Source: Escallonia rubra (lineage: Eukaryota; Streptophyta; Magnoliopsida; Escalloniales; Escalloniaceae). Taken from it: 64,000 nt of DNA. Positions 47,063 to 59,619 of this stretch are shown one piece after another. The notes beneath the pieces were generated by a model. That model ran no database searches. It had not been told where the DNA came from and saw only the letters and a program-made list of their open reading frames with translations. The stretch spans positions 558,001-622,000 of the forward strand of contig JAVXUO010000884.1 in assembly GCA_033065855.1 (NCBI GenBank). The letters are read 5' to 3'. The translations under genes and the position numbers were made by a program. Numbering within the stretch: the stretch's first letter is position 1; every line of letters begins with the position of its first letter.

Positions 47063-47600
47063 GAGGTCTGAAGTGCCAGAAAACATAAAAATGGTTATCC
47101 CAACCTGCAATTTGATGATAAGCCAGAATATTTGATATAAATTACAAATTGACAAAAGTCAACTAACTGATCGATTTGTCGAAAACCAGCCGGTTCATCC
47201 GACAATGTTATATTTTTTAAATTTCAAGCCATTATATGACTTTAATTCAGTACTTATCTCTAATTTTCTAAATGGGATGTACCAGATTCAGCATTATCTT
47301 CATATTTCAAATCAATTAATGATTTAATCTCTTACACCAAAGATAAATCACAAATAATTCCTTAAATCTTCTAGAGAAATAACAATCTAGACATGGACTG
47401 GACTAACCTAGATGGACTAAACTGAGCTCAGTTACTGACTGAACAACTAGACTGGACTGTTGGACTGGACTGGACGAAATTGATGGACTGGTCAATTAAA
47501 CCAAATTAACACAGTCATATTATCGGGCTTAACCCGTAATAATAAGTTCTAAATAATAAAGCCTAGTTTTTATTCAATCAATAATGACTACAAAAATAAG

Positions 47601-48652
47601 GTGTGAAGCTAAAAAGGCTATGAATCTAAGATCTTTGTTCTAATTGTATCCAAAGTAGTACTAGGGAAATATGTCCTAACGAAAGCATGTCAAAAACTGT
47701 TGGATTAGCCACCACTGAGGTGATTTACATTCATCTTCTAAAAGACAATAAGCTACGCATCAGTATGAATAAGAGTACGCTTAAGTTGTCTCTGATCGAT
47801 GAGCCCAAGGCAGGTCACAAGAAGTGTTATGGTCTTGTTATGAAGTTTTAAAAGACAATGTAATGCATCCAATTATCATTCCATCTTCTTGGGAGATCAC
47901 TATCCCAATATCAGCTACTATTAATGGAGCGTCATGGAAAGCATGGGGAAAGGATGATGTATGGACTGATTGGAAAGAAGACCACAAACACAGGTGGCCC
48001 TGGGAGCTGAGTATTGAGTTGGTTGGCCAGTATGGTGGCTGGTTGGATATGACATGATGGGGATCAAATGATGCATTACAGAGTATGATTTCTCTTAAGT
48101 GAAGCCAAATAAGCCACAAGGTTGAGACTGCAAAGAGGCTAATTTCGGGTTATGCAGAGGATGGAAACAAGGGACAGTACCAAACCATACAGGTCTCACA
48201 CATGCACACTCTAGGAAAAGATGATTTATTAGAGTAGCATGAGTACTTCAAGTAGTGGGCCTTGAAAGAAGGATATTAAAAAGATGGGTGTCTCGTTCTC
48301 ATGAATAAGCTACATAACATTTGGTTTCTGATTCTGAACCTTAGAAGTTAAGTCCATTTAGCCAAATTCACTTGTGTGACATGATAAATGTGCATTCGTG
48401 ATGATGCATGATTTATGGGGGACGTGTTCTCATACTCTCTCGTGATATTACTAGTTCGTTAGCAATCGATTGCCAGGTGCTTATGGGGTAAATTATATAC
48501 GCATGTCAGGTGTTCGATGAAAGGCATAAAGCTTACCAACTGTCAGGGTGCCCTGAGCAAGAAGGTATAATGAAATTGTAGTCATTACGCCACTCGGTAC
48601 TGTTATCCTCTTCTGCCACAATGTCGTCCTCGTGCGTAATTTGTGTTATCTA
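47601..48652. other. Unassigned DNA; no gene recognised
   Basis: One plus-strand frame of 77 codons (47824-48057: WEITIPISATINGASWKAWG) is unlike any family I recognise and lacks a partner on either side. It may be a remnant of the neighbouring gypsy element. Confidence 0.4.
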
Positions 48653-48667
48653 TTTTAGGGAGTCTTG

Positions 48668-48936
48668 TCAAGGAGGGTTGGTTCAGCGGTCCGCATGATC
48701 CCAATCCAGGTTTCCCACCTGTGTTCTAATCTTGCCCGCCGTACTTGTTGGTGGCAAACTTACGTTCTTGCCATGCATGTGCTCCACACATGGGTTCTTG
48801 TGCGCTTCGGTCCCGACATAGGTGCGGGAATCGGGGGCTCAGATGTATGTGGCGGCCTTGTAGGTCTCCGCGGCGCAATACTTCCTGCCGGTTGGATTAG
48901 AGTCTTACGGTCCAGCCTTTTTTTTACCAAATTTTT
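48668..48936 (+). mobile_element. SINE (Au-like) with 15-bp target-site duplication
   Basis: Flanked by perfect copies of TTTTAGGGAGTCTTG (48653-48667, 48937-48951). The 269-bp body starts TCAAGGAGGGTTGG. It has a pol III A-box-like GGTTGGTTCAGCGGT (about 48677) and a B-box-like GTGTTCTAATC (about 48720), about 40 bp apart, and ends in two T runs. The A/B boxes, the body and the T-rich 3' end fit Au-type plant SINEs. Confidence 0.8.
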
Positions 48937-48951
48937 TTTTAGGGAGTCTTG

Positions 48952-51055
48952 AGTTCCAATCTTATACTTAGACATGCTCTAACATAAATAAAAAAAAAAA
49001 AAAAACTTATGCCTGCTTAAGACTTGCTGACGAAACAATTAAATAAAAATTGAATAAGAATGCCCCAGAGGTAGAATATAAACAAAAATGGAGTGGATAT
49101 AGGTTCTCAGGAATGAAGTAGGTACTGACGGAGCCATGCATATATTAGAGAATATAAACGAGCTCCTCTCTTCTTGTATTAGTCTACAAATAGTTTGGTT
49201 CTTCCCTTCGACGGTGACACCTCTACCTTCCAGCTTCGACACAGCATCGTCACTTTGATTATTGACCGTAAATTAGAGTATATTATACTAAACCTAAAAG
49301 AGACGGCAAAGAGTGAAGAGAAAGATATAAAATCCTTCACAAAATCAAACACTAATAAGAGTAAACCAAGAAAAACTAAGACTTCATAATGAATGACAAT
49401 GTAAAGAGACCTTTAGCTATCTTTAACTGAGTTGCTCACTTTATCAGTATCTGATTATAAGATTAACCCACTTCCACTTCCACTTCCCAAGCCATTGGTG
49501 CTTCCTTGGCAGCTCCCATAGATTGGATATGGAACGAATCAAACCAAGTCGGGCCCCATGATAAACCGACTGGAGAAAGTGATTTTTGGAGAGAGAGAGA
49601 GAGAAGTGTGTGAGTGAGTGGGGGAGGGGGTGGGAGTGGGGGAGGGGGGATTGAGGCGCTCTCTTTGAATTCACGCCCACATAGGGTGGTCTCTTTGAAT
49701 TCACCCCAAATTTTTGCAAACAATTGGAGATGGTCTATTAGCCCTCAAAAAGCTGCTTTGACGGAAAGTTAAGTAAATTTGGTGACGTGGCTAGGTTTAG
49801 TGCGTTGAATTTGATCGGATGGTTGTAACTAGAGTTACAAGACCTTTGTTCTAACCTTAGTTATAACAAACAATCCACGTTCAATTACCGGGAGCTACTA
49901 CTGCGAGCAGGTATCTATATTATAGGATAAAGTTAATAATTTTCCTTGTCGAAAGTAGGCAAGCTCGCGCATACCTACACTTGGCGAGTTGCGAATAGAA
50001 TCTTGACAATAAATATGTCGGTAAGTTCTCTCAAGCTAACAAACATAGGTTTCACATTACGATGTGATCTGATGGATGCTGGATCAGTCGAGGTGATGGA
50101 ATCTATCAATCTCACCTCTTTCAAGAGGGGAGCAAAATTTGAGAATGATTGTGTCAATCACTAGATGCTAACTATTTAGAGTGTGTTTGGAACGATGGAA
50201 TTGATGAGATTTCATTTCAAATACTCAAATTTTGTCGTTTGGAACATTATAAAAGGAATTGGATTTCATGGAATTTGACTGGATTTGTTTCTATAGTGTG
50301 AAATTCGATAAAAAAATTGTCAGATTTCATGGGATTTGAATTTACTTGAATTAAAAGTAATTATTTACCTATCTTACCATTTTCTCAATCTCTCCAATAA
50401 TGAACCCACCACCGCTATCTTCATTGCCGCTACCGTGATAGCATTTTTACTACCACCACCGGCACCACTACTGCCACCCTCGTCGCCGTCGCCACCACCG
50501 GCACCCGCACCACTACTGCCGCCACCGTCACCATTACTACTGCCACCACCACTATCGCCGCCGCCACCACCACAACCGGTTGCTAAGCGAGCAGGCCTTC
50601 ACTTATGAGATTCGTTTCCATCACCACCAGTACTACCATAACTACCACCGTCGCTGCCGCTATTGCCGCCGCCACCACCACTACTGCCACCACCGCCAGT
50701 ACTGCCACAACTACCACCGTTGTCATCATTACTGCCAGCGCCACCATTGCTGCCACCACCACCCCCATTGCACCCCCACCGCTACCACTGACAGTATTGC
50801 CACAACTACCACCGTCACCACCACTACTATTACCGCCACCACTGTTGCCACCGTCGCCGCCTCCGCAGCCACCACCACCTCCGCAACCACCACCACTACC
50901 ACCATCACTTGACCACCCCACCACTTCCACCGTCGATGTTGCTACCCCGTGCGGTGCTGCCGCCACCACCACCATGTGGTGGCATTAGCACACTTGAAAC
51001 CACTTACCGTAGTTTATTTTTCATCGTAAGTCAAGAATATAGTTGTCTAAAAAGT
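48952..51055. other. Unassigned DNA with simple repeats; no gene recognised
   Basis: Holds A15-type and GAGAGA/GTGAGTGG simple repeats (about 48990-49005, 49590-49650) and the long CCACCN-rich tract (50395-50985). A GATTTCAT/ATGAAATC-rich segment at about 50180-50340 resembles a MITE but has no verified termini. Confidence 0.5.
50395..50985. repeat. Imperfect CCACCN trinucleotide-rich tract
   Basis: About 590 bp of CCACC, CCGCC and CACTACTGCC variants. All six frames stay open for long stretches as Pro, Thr, Ala or Gly/Val runs, a composition artefact. Confidence 0.93.
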
Positions 51056-51273
51056 TATTACTTTTTCAATAATCAATACACAAAGAAATATATATAATCA
51101 ATCATAAAAAATGTTTATTATAAAAAAGACTCATTATGTACAAGCCGAGAATCGGATACAGCCGGTTAGGGAAGGGGAGAAGAGTACAAGCCGGGCACGG
51201 GGGGCGCGGGGGGGGGGGGAAGCTGGGACCGGGCACGAGAAGGGGCTCATCAGGGGTTGCCGAGTCCCGGATC

Positions 51274-52921
51274 TCAATCCTGCTGATCTGGGGCTAGCTC
51301 GGCATGTCCAGCTGCGGTACCCTCTTGATCCTGCTCCCTGATCATCCTCAACACCACCGTAGCAATGCGCGTGATCTCCTCCTCGTCCAACGGATGCCGA
51401 GGAGCCGGTGTCTGTAGAGGGGCAGCGGGGGGTGAGGATGCTCCTATCACGGCACGAGCAGTCGTGCTAGGCAGGCCGCGTAAACGACCGACTGACAACC
51501 TCTGGCGTATCCAGCCTTCGCTTCAACGCCCCAGTACTCACACCCGTACTAGTGGACGCTGATGGTTGTCCGGACTGCTGCTCGGACCCCCTAAGTTGTT
51601 CATACGAGGCCTGCAAAAACAATGATATAAAGATATGTTAGCGCATTAATTAATGCAACATTGAGGATAGAAAGACAAAAAATTAACAACTTAAACAAAT
51701 TGACTCACATCGATCCATCGGGCAATATCTGAAATATAGTCACCCGTCCGGTGCGCCTCGTCCTTGTCCTTCTTCCGCACGTGCGTCTGATTATACGTCA
51801 GAGCTACGACCTCATCCTTCTCTAGATCCGGGTGCTCGACCGCATTCAAGTGTCAAACGATGTCGTGTGGCACCGACCCCCCCCCCCCCGGTGTGCGTCG
51901 GATCTTTGTTCTCGGCCCCGCTCTTACTCTTGGCGTCCCAACCTGGATCCGTAGCCCACCGATCTATCATCACCCCTCATACAGTCAGAGATATCCAATG
52001 TGGGGGATATCTCGTCATCTCCGTCATTGGGGCACCCTCGGGCAATATCTTCTTCGCCTGGTCCCGTGCGTCGTGGAGCCATCGGCGGTAATTCTTGCCG
52101 ATGTAAGCAAAGAAGGCCTGCTGCCCCAGTGCCTGCTGCTCAGGCGAGTCAAACGTGAACCCCTCATGTAAGGCATTCAATAACACAAATTAACTACATA
52201 AAACAAACTCTAATTAAACATTTACTATCGCTGAAAAAAATACTTCACCGTACCAGCCACTCCTCCCATAGGGCCTCCCTCGCAGCGGCATCCCAGTCCT
52301 TCCAGTACAGGCGTGGCTCGAAGAATCGGCCCTTCATAAGAACGCCGGTGTTCGTCCTCGCCAGCGGCTCCAGGATCCTGCCAAAGAAGTAAATAAATAA
52401 ATTAATACAGTTCAAATATAAATTAACACCCCAAAATTTTAAATATAAGGCATGAGGTGATATTTTTAGTACTTACAGGCCCTCCTGCGTGAGCGTAACT
52501 CTCTGTTTACGCTGGGGGTCGATGCGTACCCCGCGTGTCGGACCACGGCCTCGTCGAGATCCTACAAAACACAGACATTAATACAGTTCAAATATACTTT
52601 AAATATAAGGCTAGCGAAAATGTACTAAACACCGTTATCAACTATACCTGAGGTAGAACCCACAGAAGAAGGAGAATCAACACGCGTGTGGAATGAATCT
52701 GCGTTGGGCTGTGACGACGGCTGGGGCTGTGGCGACGGCTGGGGCTGGGGCGATGGCTGGGATTGGGGCTGGGGCTAAAGCTGGGGCCCCATCTGCTGTA
52801 CGCGATCACTCTGTGCCTCGTCATCAGTGGGCAATGACGAGGTGGGACCCACCGGGGAGGAAGCAGCTCGGCGTCCAGCCCGGCCACGAATAGCCCGTAT
52901 CCTATCCATATCTGACTTCAT
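51274..52921 (-). pseudogene. TnpA-like gene of CACTA copy 2
   Basis: Same exon layout as copy 1 in reverse. Exon 1 (from 52921) encodes MDRIRAIRGRAGRR and an expanded Gln/Pro/Ser stretch made of QPSPQP-type units, with a stop near 52778. The GKNYRRWLHDARDQAKK exon is at 51977-52186. The last exon (51274 to about 51612) is complete, reading VIGASSPPAAPLQTPAPR then HPLDEEEITRIATVVLRM, where copy 1 has a stop. Frame damage in the exon around 51840-51970 (poly-C run near 51880) disables it. Confidence 0.85.
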
Positions 52922-52983
52922 ATAGATTATATACAAAGACATTAACACGTGAAAAACAATAATTTGGCATAAATCATCATCGG

Positions 52984-53017
<34 letters not shown>

Positions 53018-53091
53018 ATGCAAAAACACATCAATAACACCAAGTTCTAAAATGTTACTACATTTTTCCCGTGATGTTACAACATTACAAG

Positions 53092-53831
53092 TCAATCATT
53101 TTCAGTTTGCGAATCATCTTCATCACTTTCCTCGTCGCCCTCTTCTTCGTGGGACTCGTCGTCCTCTTCATCTTCTAATTCATCCTCTTCATCAGTAGAC
53201 TCGGTCACATCATCTCCAACACTTTCCACATCTTCCGCGTCATCATCTACGACTTCTTCTCCCACAAGAAGTGTTGTTGGAAGAGGAAGATCGTCCTCCT
53301 CGTTGTTGACCTCAACAGGGAACAAGACAGGTGGTTGGTCGGCTTGAAATCAGTCTAGCTCACTGTCATATGTCACGGGCAATTTCTTGGACTTGATAAT
53401 TGTATACCAATGAGATTTGGGATTGGCGACGTCCTCCGCGTAAAAGACTTGTACAGCGTGACTAGCAAACACAAAGGGCTCGTCTGATGCAAGTTTTGAC
53501 TTGACGTTGACATCTACAATCCCTTGAGAGCTAACACGGATTCCTCTATTGCATGTGACATCGAACCACGTACACTTGAACATTACCAGGCGGTTTTGGG
53601 AACCCAGATATGTTAGCTCTACAATCTCATCTAGCTCTCCGTAAAAGTCCATGCAATTCTCGGCATAACATCGCCGTTGACCAAGACTCCACTGTTTTGG
53701 GTTTGTTTTGTTCGGTCATCATCTTTTACGTTAAACCTAAACCCGTTGATGATATAGCCTCCGTAACAGGATGTTTGTTTGTTAGGGCCTTCAGCTAGTA
53801 ATTTCAAGTAGGAGGCCACTGGTCTATCCAT
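53092..53831 (-). pseudogene. tnp2: tnp2 C-terminal DUF4216 part of CACTA copy 2
   Basis: Matches copy 1 residue by residue over GGYIINGFRFNVKDDDR, YLGSQNRLVMFKCTWFD and the acidic tail. Two lesions separate it: loss of one base after NGD (about 53670) shifts the frame, and a TGA after ELD (about 53350) replaces the Ser codon of copy 1. Confidence 0.9.
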
Positions 53832-55383
53832 TGACTGAACCTATCATATCCATGTTGTTTTGGATAACGAGCGTCCTCCAGTAGGCTAACTCCCAGAAGA
53901 TATAAAATTTTCTCCAGTTGTGCTCTTTCCCGTACCCTAGAATCTTCTGATCTGGCACACCCTTCCGTGTGGTATGTCAGTATCAAATGCCTCCAGGTGT
54001 GAATGCACTTCTTCACCAAATAGGTAGTCCAGTGTGACAACCTCAAGCTCAATTGTCCCGTCAAATTTATCATTCTGCCTACGAAACTGATGGCCTGGTG
54101 GCAAAAGCTTACGGTGACATCCGAACCACGAGGCCTTTTCGCCGTGCTTTAACGTATGACCGGGGTTCACGCCTATACAAGTAAGGCATGCTAGCTTCCC
54201 ATGTGCTAGCTTCCCATGTGTGCTCCAGCCACACGTCATTCCCAATGTGGGGAAATCATGTATAGTCCATATAGCCCTCATCTGAAAATTATGTTTAAGG
54301 GATGCATCATATGTTTTGACTCTATGATTTCATAACTGTTTTAACTCATCAATCGACGGCCTTAAATACATATCCATGTCCCTGCTGGGACTCTTCAGCC
54401 CAATGAATAAGCAACGACAAGAACATGTACGACTTCTTCATGCACATGCCTGGTGGAAGGTTGTACGAGACTGGATGCCTGTGGTCAAACTCCTTCCACG
54501 CCTCTCCATCAGCTGGGTGTGTCAGCACATCGGCATCGTTGCTACGAGTCTCACGGTGAGCCCTCATATGTTCAGCCGTATTGAAGGAGTAGTACATTCT
54601 CTGAAGCCATGGTGTGACCGAGAAATATCACAATATCTTTCATGCAATGTTTTTCTTCTTCCCTTTGTCCGGTTTGTACCTCGAATGATCACATACTGGA
54701 CACCGTGACAAATCCTTATTCTCTTTCCAGAATAATACACAATCGTTATTGCACGCATCTATCTGCTCATAGCTCAACCCGAGTTTCCTCATCATCTTCT
54801 TCGCGTCATATTACGACGGCGGTAGCTTTTCACTTTCGGGCAGAATTTCTTTGATTAAGGTAACAAACTCGTTAAAACCTTTCTCACTCAGCTCGTGGTC
54901 TGATTTCAACTATAATAACCTACCAACCGCAGACATCAGTGTGTGTTTTGGAGCTCTATCCCACAGCGGCTCTTTCGCAGCTCTCAACAACTCATTAAAC
55001 TGATGAGCCCCCTTGTTCGGGGATTGTGGACTGTCGTTACCCCAGTCAACATTAGCATGCCCAGCATCCATAATCATATCTCGGTAATCATATCGTGCCT
55101 CCTCCCTAACTTCAGTTTGACTAGCCGGGTTGGACTACAATTCTATCGTTTCCCTGTGCTGCGTCCACCTTGTGTATCTACCCATAAAACCGTAACGACG
55201 AAGATGCCATTTTACTTCAATTCTTTTTCTCCAGTGCAACAACTCACATCTACCTCACGGACACCTTATCTGATCAAGGTCAACATGTGCAAGATGCGCA
55301 TAAGCGAAGTCAAGAAATTCGTCAAGGCGACACTCAAAATCTTCAGCATTCTTCCTTTTCATCCAACTTTGATCGACCAACAT
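53832..55383 (-). pseudogene. tnp2: tnp2 N-terminal and central part of CACTA copy 2
   Basis: Minus-strand reading from 55383. Transposase-associated domain: WMKRKNAEDFEC, CELLHWRKRIEVKWHLRRYG and DYRDMIMDAGHANVDW. Then a spacer, LGLSYEQIDACNNDC, CPVCDHSRY and YYSFNTAEHMRAH, ADGEAWKEFDHRHP joined directly to YNLPPGMCMKKSYMFL, IWTIHDFPTLGM, KLACLTCIGVN and HRKLLPPGHQFRR. In TNP2 proteins a stretch lies between HP and YNLPP that is absent here, so copy 2 too has an internal deletion, plus stops and a short GCTAGCTTCCCATGT duplication (about 54189-54219). Confidence 0.88.
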
Positions 55384-55529
55384 GACGACTGAATTATCGT
55401 ACTGTCTACCACCTTCAATTATAACCAGTCGTTAGGCCTTACCGATGTAAATATGAATGCATGAATGTTACAACATGTCTATATATTTCTCCTCCACTCT
55501 TTAACAGGTAGTGGCCCTATCCCATTCAG

Positions 55530-56040
55530 AAAAACACATGTTTATAAAACAGTGAATAACTCATGCTTAGTCCCATGTTTGTGAAAAATTCGGCAACACC
55601 TCCCCGCATTTCTCCAAGTACACGACATCGATTAGGTGTTCTAACATTCATCTAACCTTGCCCTGCAAGGTTTGACGGATGTTAGAACACTAGATATGTA
55701 TGCACCCGGAGAAACACACGAGAACGTGTACCAAATATCCACGACATAGAACACAAAGCATGAGTCAAAACTATGTTTTATAAACAATTAGCTTTTCCAT
55801 ATTGTCCAAACTGGACATCCAAAGGCTCATTACAAAGCATTACTTTGTAATGAGTACCTTTGAACGGGAACTAAGGGTTTTTATGCATGCATGCGTTCAG
55901 AAATTGATAACATATGCAAGAATCTTTCCAAAATATAAAAAATGCAGAAAGATCGTTACATATGTTACCAATTCCACATTAAATGGAATTCGTTGGCAAC
56001 GAGTTGAACCATCTCGTTGCCAATGGACTTCTCAAAACAA
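55530..56040. repeat. Hairpin cluster of CACTA copy 2
   Basis: Mirror image of 20750-21260: the long foldback around GGTGTTCTAACATTC…GGATGTTAGAACAC, the CTCATTACAAAG/CTTTGTAATGAG hairpin (about 55827-55855) and the ACATATG-centred arm pair. Confidence 0.85.
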
Positions 56041-56099
56041 CAACTAATATAAAGAAGCTAGGGTTTGTAAACAACGAGTAATTGAACCATCTATGGGCA

Positions 56100-56640
56100 A
56101 TATGGAGTAATTATGGGATGTACAAGGGCTAATTAGGGCTAACTGGGTTATTAGGGTTAATTATGAGTATTAATTATAGCTAATTAGGGTTGATTATGAC
56201 TAATTAGAATTATTTAGTCCTAATTAGGGTTTAATTATGCCGAGTAGTGCTGATTAGTCCTAATTAGGGCTAATTAGGCTTAATTGGGTTATGTTAGGGC
56301 TAATTATTGTTAATGAGGGCTAGTTTCGGATAATTATAGCTAATTAGGGTTAATTAGGACTAATTAGGGTTATTTAGTCCTAATTAGGGTTTAATTGTGC
56401 CGAGTAGTGTTGATTAGTCCTAATTAGCGTTAATTAGGCTTAATCGGGTTATGTTAGTGCAAATTACGACTAATTAGGCTAACTATAATCAATATGCGCG
56501 TAATTGGGTTCATTTGGGCTAATTTGGGGTAGTTACAGCTAATTTGATTTTCAATAGGTTCGTAGGTTCATTAGAGCTAATTAGGGTTAATTGATTTATT
56601 AAAATATTGTTAATCAGGACTAATTAGGGTTAATTATAGC
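56100..56640. repeat. TAATTAGG-rich array of CACTA copy 2 (160-bp family)
   Basis: GCCGAGTAGTG recurs at 56239 and 56400, about 161 bp apart. Composed of CTAATTAGGGTTAATTAGG words like 19980-20640. Confidence 0.88.
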
Positions 56641-56739
56641 CAGTGCTGGAGCCACGATGAGATTTCAGGGGGTGCATGCTAAAAATGTCGCGTTAACCTA
56701 ATTAAGTTAAATTTAATGCACAGTCAACAATCTCAATTC

Positions 56740-56960
56740 CGACACCTCATATAGAGTATCGATACGTGTGTGACACCTCCAAACACATGTCCGACACATA
56801 CCGACACGTGTCCGACGCCCACCGACACGCACCTCCGGACACATCGGCATACGTTGATTTATATTTTGTCAGACATCGTCGATCAGACGTGGTGTCCGTG
56901 TCTGCGCTAACTAACAGGTATCTCAATCCAATTGGGTCCCATCCTCCGTCAACAATCTCA
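56740..56960. repeat. GTGTCC unit of CACTA copy 2
   Basis: One unit homologous to 19140-19730, with CCGACACGTGTCCGACG and the GATCAGACGTGGTGTCCGTG block in reverse orientation. Confidence 0.85.
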
Positions 56961-57249
56961 ATTCTCAAATGCTCAATGCAAAAAAAATTAACAAAAACAC
57001 ACATTCAATCCAATTGGGTCCTATCCTCCGTCAATAATCTCAATATCTCAAATGCTCAATGCACAATTAACAATCTAAAATCATCAATTCATAATCGCAA
57101 TTACTTCAAATGCACAGCTAATAACCTAAAATCATCAATTAACAACCTAAATCACATATCAATAATCACAATTCTCAAATGCACAATTAACAACCTAAAA
57201 TTATCAAACAAATGATCATTGTTCAAATGGGAAAAAATTGTTCAAAATG

Positions 57250-58240
57250 CACATATCCGATGCGCTTGAATTATTTCAATTTAGGGTTCGATTGTATTAG
57301 GGCATTCAATTAATTTAATTTAGGGTTCGGTTCGATTAGGGCATTCAATTTAGGGTTTAATTAGGGTTCAATAAAGGGGTTCTATTGATTCAATTTAGGG
57401 TTCGATTGTATTAGGGCATTCAATTAGGGGGTTCAATTAATTTAATTTAGGGTTCGGTTCGATTAGGGCATTCAATTTAGGATTTAATTAGGGTTCAATA
57501 AAGGGGTTCTATTGATTCAATTTAGGGTTCGGTTGATTTAGGGCATTCAATTTAGGTTTCAGTTGGATTAGGGCATTCAATTTAGGGTTCGATTCGATTA
57601 GGGCATTCAATTTAGGGTTTAATTAGGGTTCAATTACTTCAATTTATGGTTCAATTAGGGGGTTCAATTATTTCAATTTAGGGTTCGGCTGGATCAAGGC
57701 ATTCAATTAGAGGTTCAATTAGTTTAATTTAGGGTTCGATTCGATTAGGGCATTCAATTTGGCGGTTCTATTGATTCAATTTAGGGTTCGGTTGATTTGG
57801 GGCATTCAATTTAGGGTTCAATTAGGGGGTTTAATTATTTCAATTTCGGGTTCGGTTGGATCAGATCATTCAAATAGGGGTTCAATTAGTTTAATTTAGG
57901 GTTCGATTCGATTAGGGCATTCAATTTAGGATTTAATTATGATTCAATTACTTCAATTTATGGTTAAATTAGGGGGTTCTATTAGTTCAATTTAGGGTTC
58001 GATTGATTTGGGGCATTCAATTTAGGATTCAATTAGTTCAATTTAGGGTTCGGTTGGATTAGGACATTCAATTTAGGGTTCAATTAGGGGTTCAATTAGT
58101 TTAATTTAGGGTTCGATTCGATTAGGGCATTCAATTTAGGGTTCAATTAGGGGGTTCTATTGATTCAATTTAGGGTTCGATTGTTTTGGGGCATTCAATT
58201 TATGATTCAATTAGGGGGTTCAATTATTTCAATTTAGGTG
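57250..58240. repeat. TTTAGGG-rich array of CACTA copy 2
   Basis: Reverse-complement counterpart of 18040-18905. TTCAATTTAGGGTTCGATT and GGGCATTCAATTTAGG words repeat throughout. Confidence 0.9.
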
Positions 58241-59389
58241 TCCCCACTATTCCTTGAATTTCAGATTAGCAGTCTCTCTTGTAACTTGTCTAATCTAATC
58301 AAATCAGGAAACCAATAATCAGCCATGAACTCCTTACTCTATAGCAACCTAATTACCTAAAGCATCAGCCATTAATTGCTAACCCTATAGCATTGCTAAA
58401 AGTTGAAGTATAATAAAGAGATATAGCCCAGCATACAACCTTTAACGAGCATTTCATGAACATACTTCTTCTATTTTATTTCATATTTTCAACACTCGCA
58501 GGTATCTCAATTCAAGTTCAGTATCATTGAATGGAAATTCAAACTACAAAGTAGTTCAATTGCAGGATCTGGCTACTATAAAAATTGAACTAAATATGCA
58601 CATCTCGATATTTCTAACAAGAAAAAATATTTTGAACCTACATTCATTTAAGAAAAATTGACCTACATTCAACATAAAAAAAGATGTATATCATAAAACC
58701 AAAACTCCTTTAGACCAGTACAATCGGAATATCAACACAAATTGCCGCAGAACTTCAAGAAATTAAAACAAGTAGAAGTAAGGATAAGCTTAAACAGACC
58801 TGAATGAAGTAGAGATCTGGCCTTTAGAACAAAGGAGGTGGAACCAAGTTCAAATAAGAGCTTTGCCTGCAGAATTTAAGCAAAACCCAGTTGAGATTAA
58901 ATGCAACTTGTTAAGGACATTGATGAAATACAAGAACCCAGCAAGCAAAAGCCATTCAAATTCAAGCTACACTGGAGCCAGATCTTCTTGTGCAACAAAA
59001 CCTGAAACCCTAACACCTACAATTAGGACACGTGCATCAATGTTACAGTGTGTGCTATGTGAGCAGTGGGACTGTACCTGCTTCCTACTAAGATCGGACA
59101 AGCTGACCAACAAGTCAACAACACTGATTTCGGCCGTCACTAATAGTTGTTCGATTATATATGAAAGAAAATAGTGTCGTGAGGGTCATCGGAGGTGGTG
59201 CGACTTCGAGGGGTGGACGGGTTGTCGACGGAGGTGGCGCGGTGTCGAGGGGATGATGGTGGTGTCGCCGGAGGTGTGCCTCACCGTAGAGGGGGTCGCG
59301 CGTAGGTGAGAACGTCGGTGGGTGAGAGATAAGAGACAGAGAGAGAAATGGGAGAAAGAAAGCCGATTTGATTTGTTTTAAGGCGGACT
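58241..59389. other. Leader of CACTA copy 2; no gene seen
   Basis: AT-rich DNA followed by a GGTGTCG/GGAGGTGG-rich segment (59165-59330) that resembles 16180-16440 of copy 1. No credible coding region; one 103-codon frame at 58863-59174 shows no domain. Confidence 0.55.
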
Positions 59390-59586
59390 TTTAGCGACGG
59401 AAAGGTACCGTCGCTAAAAGTCCGTCGGTAAAAGTCTTTTTTAACACTTTTACCAACGGAATTTCTAGCGACGGTAGCATTGCGTCGCTTAATTTTTTAA
59501 AAAAAACCATCGAAAATCATAAAATTCTCTTTTAGCGACGGAACCGTCACTAAAAGTCTGTCGCAAAACCTTCTTTTCTTGAAGTG
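59390..59586. repeat. Subterminal repeats and 5' terminus of CACTA copy 2
   Basis: TTTTAGCGACGGA and CCGTCGCTAAAAG motifs in both orientations, ending TTCTTTTCTTGAAGTG. Confidence 0.88.
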
Positions 59587-59619
59587 GAAGCCATCGGTTG
59601 CCAAACCAAGTCTAACACT

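Larger units (their letters stand above)
44913..47600 (-). repeat. Long 5' LTR of the Tat/Ogre-type element (right limit approximate)
   Basis: In plus sense it begins TGTTTAGCC next to the PBS. It carries a tandem array (45000-45620), further GGGTTTCA...GAGTGGGTGGGTTAG repeats (about 46010-46150) and, on the minus strand, TATAAATA (47062-47055) followed by GGGCCCC, a plausible LTR promoter. I could not find the other terminus or a TSD; the limit 47600 is an estimate. Confidence 0.55.
51056..59586 (-). mobile_element. CACTA (En/Spm) transposon, copy 2, inverted and 3'-truncated
   Basis: On the minus strand the 5' terminus is CACTTCAAGAAAAGAAGG (59586 downward), one substitution from CACTACAAGAAAA. 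The subterminal TTTAGCGACGG repeats, the telomere-like array, the GTGTCC unit, the 160-bp units, the hairpin cluster, tnp2 and the TnpA-like gene then follow in the same order as copy 1. Homology to copy 1 ends at about 51056, before the right subterminal repeats, so the 3' end is lost. It keeps part of the tnp2 centre that copy 1 lacks, but is broken by stops and frameshifts. Confidence 0.93.

Noticed and set aside
50180..50340. Possible MITE with GATTTCAT/ATGAAATC repeats
   Set aside because: No pair of terminal inverted repeats with a TSD could be confirmed by eye.
50583..50988. Gly/Val-rich or Pro/Thr-rich proteins on either strand
   Set aside because: All frames are open because of the CCACCN composition. 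No start context, domain or neighbour supports a gene.
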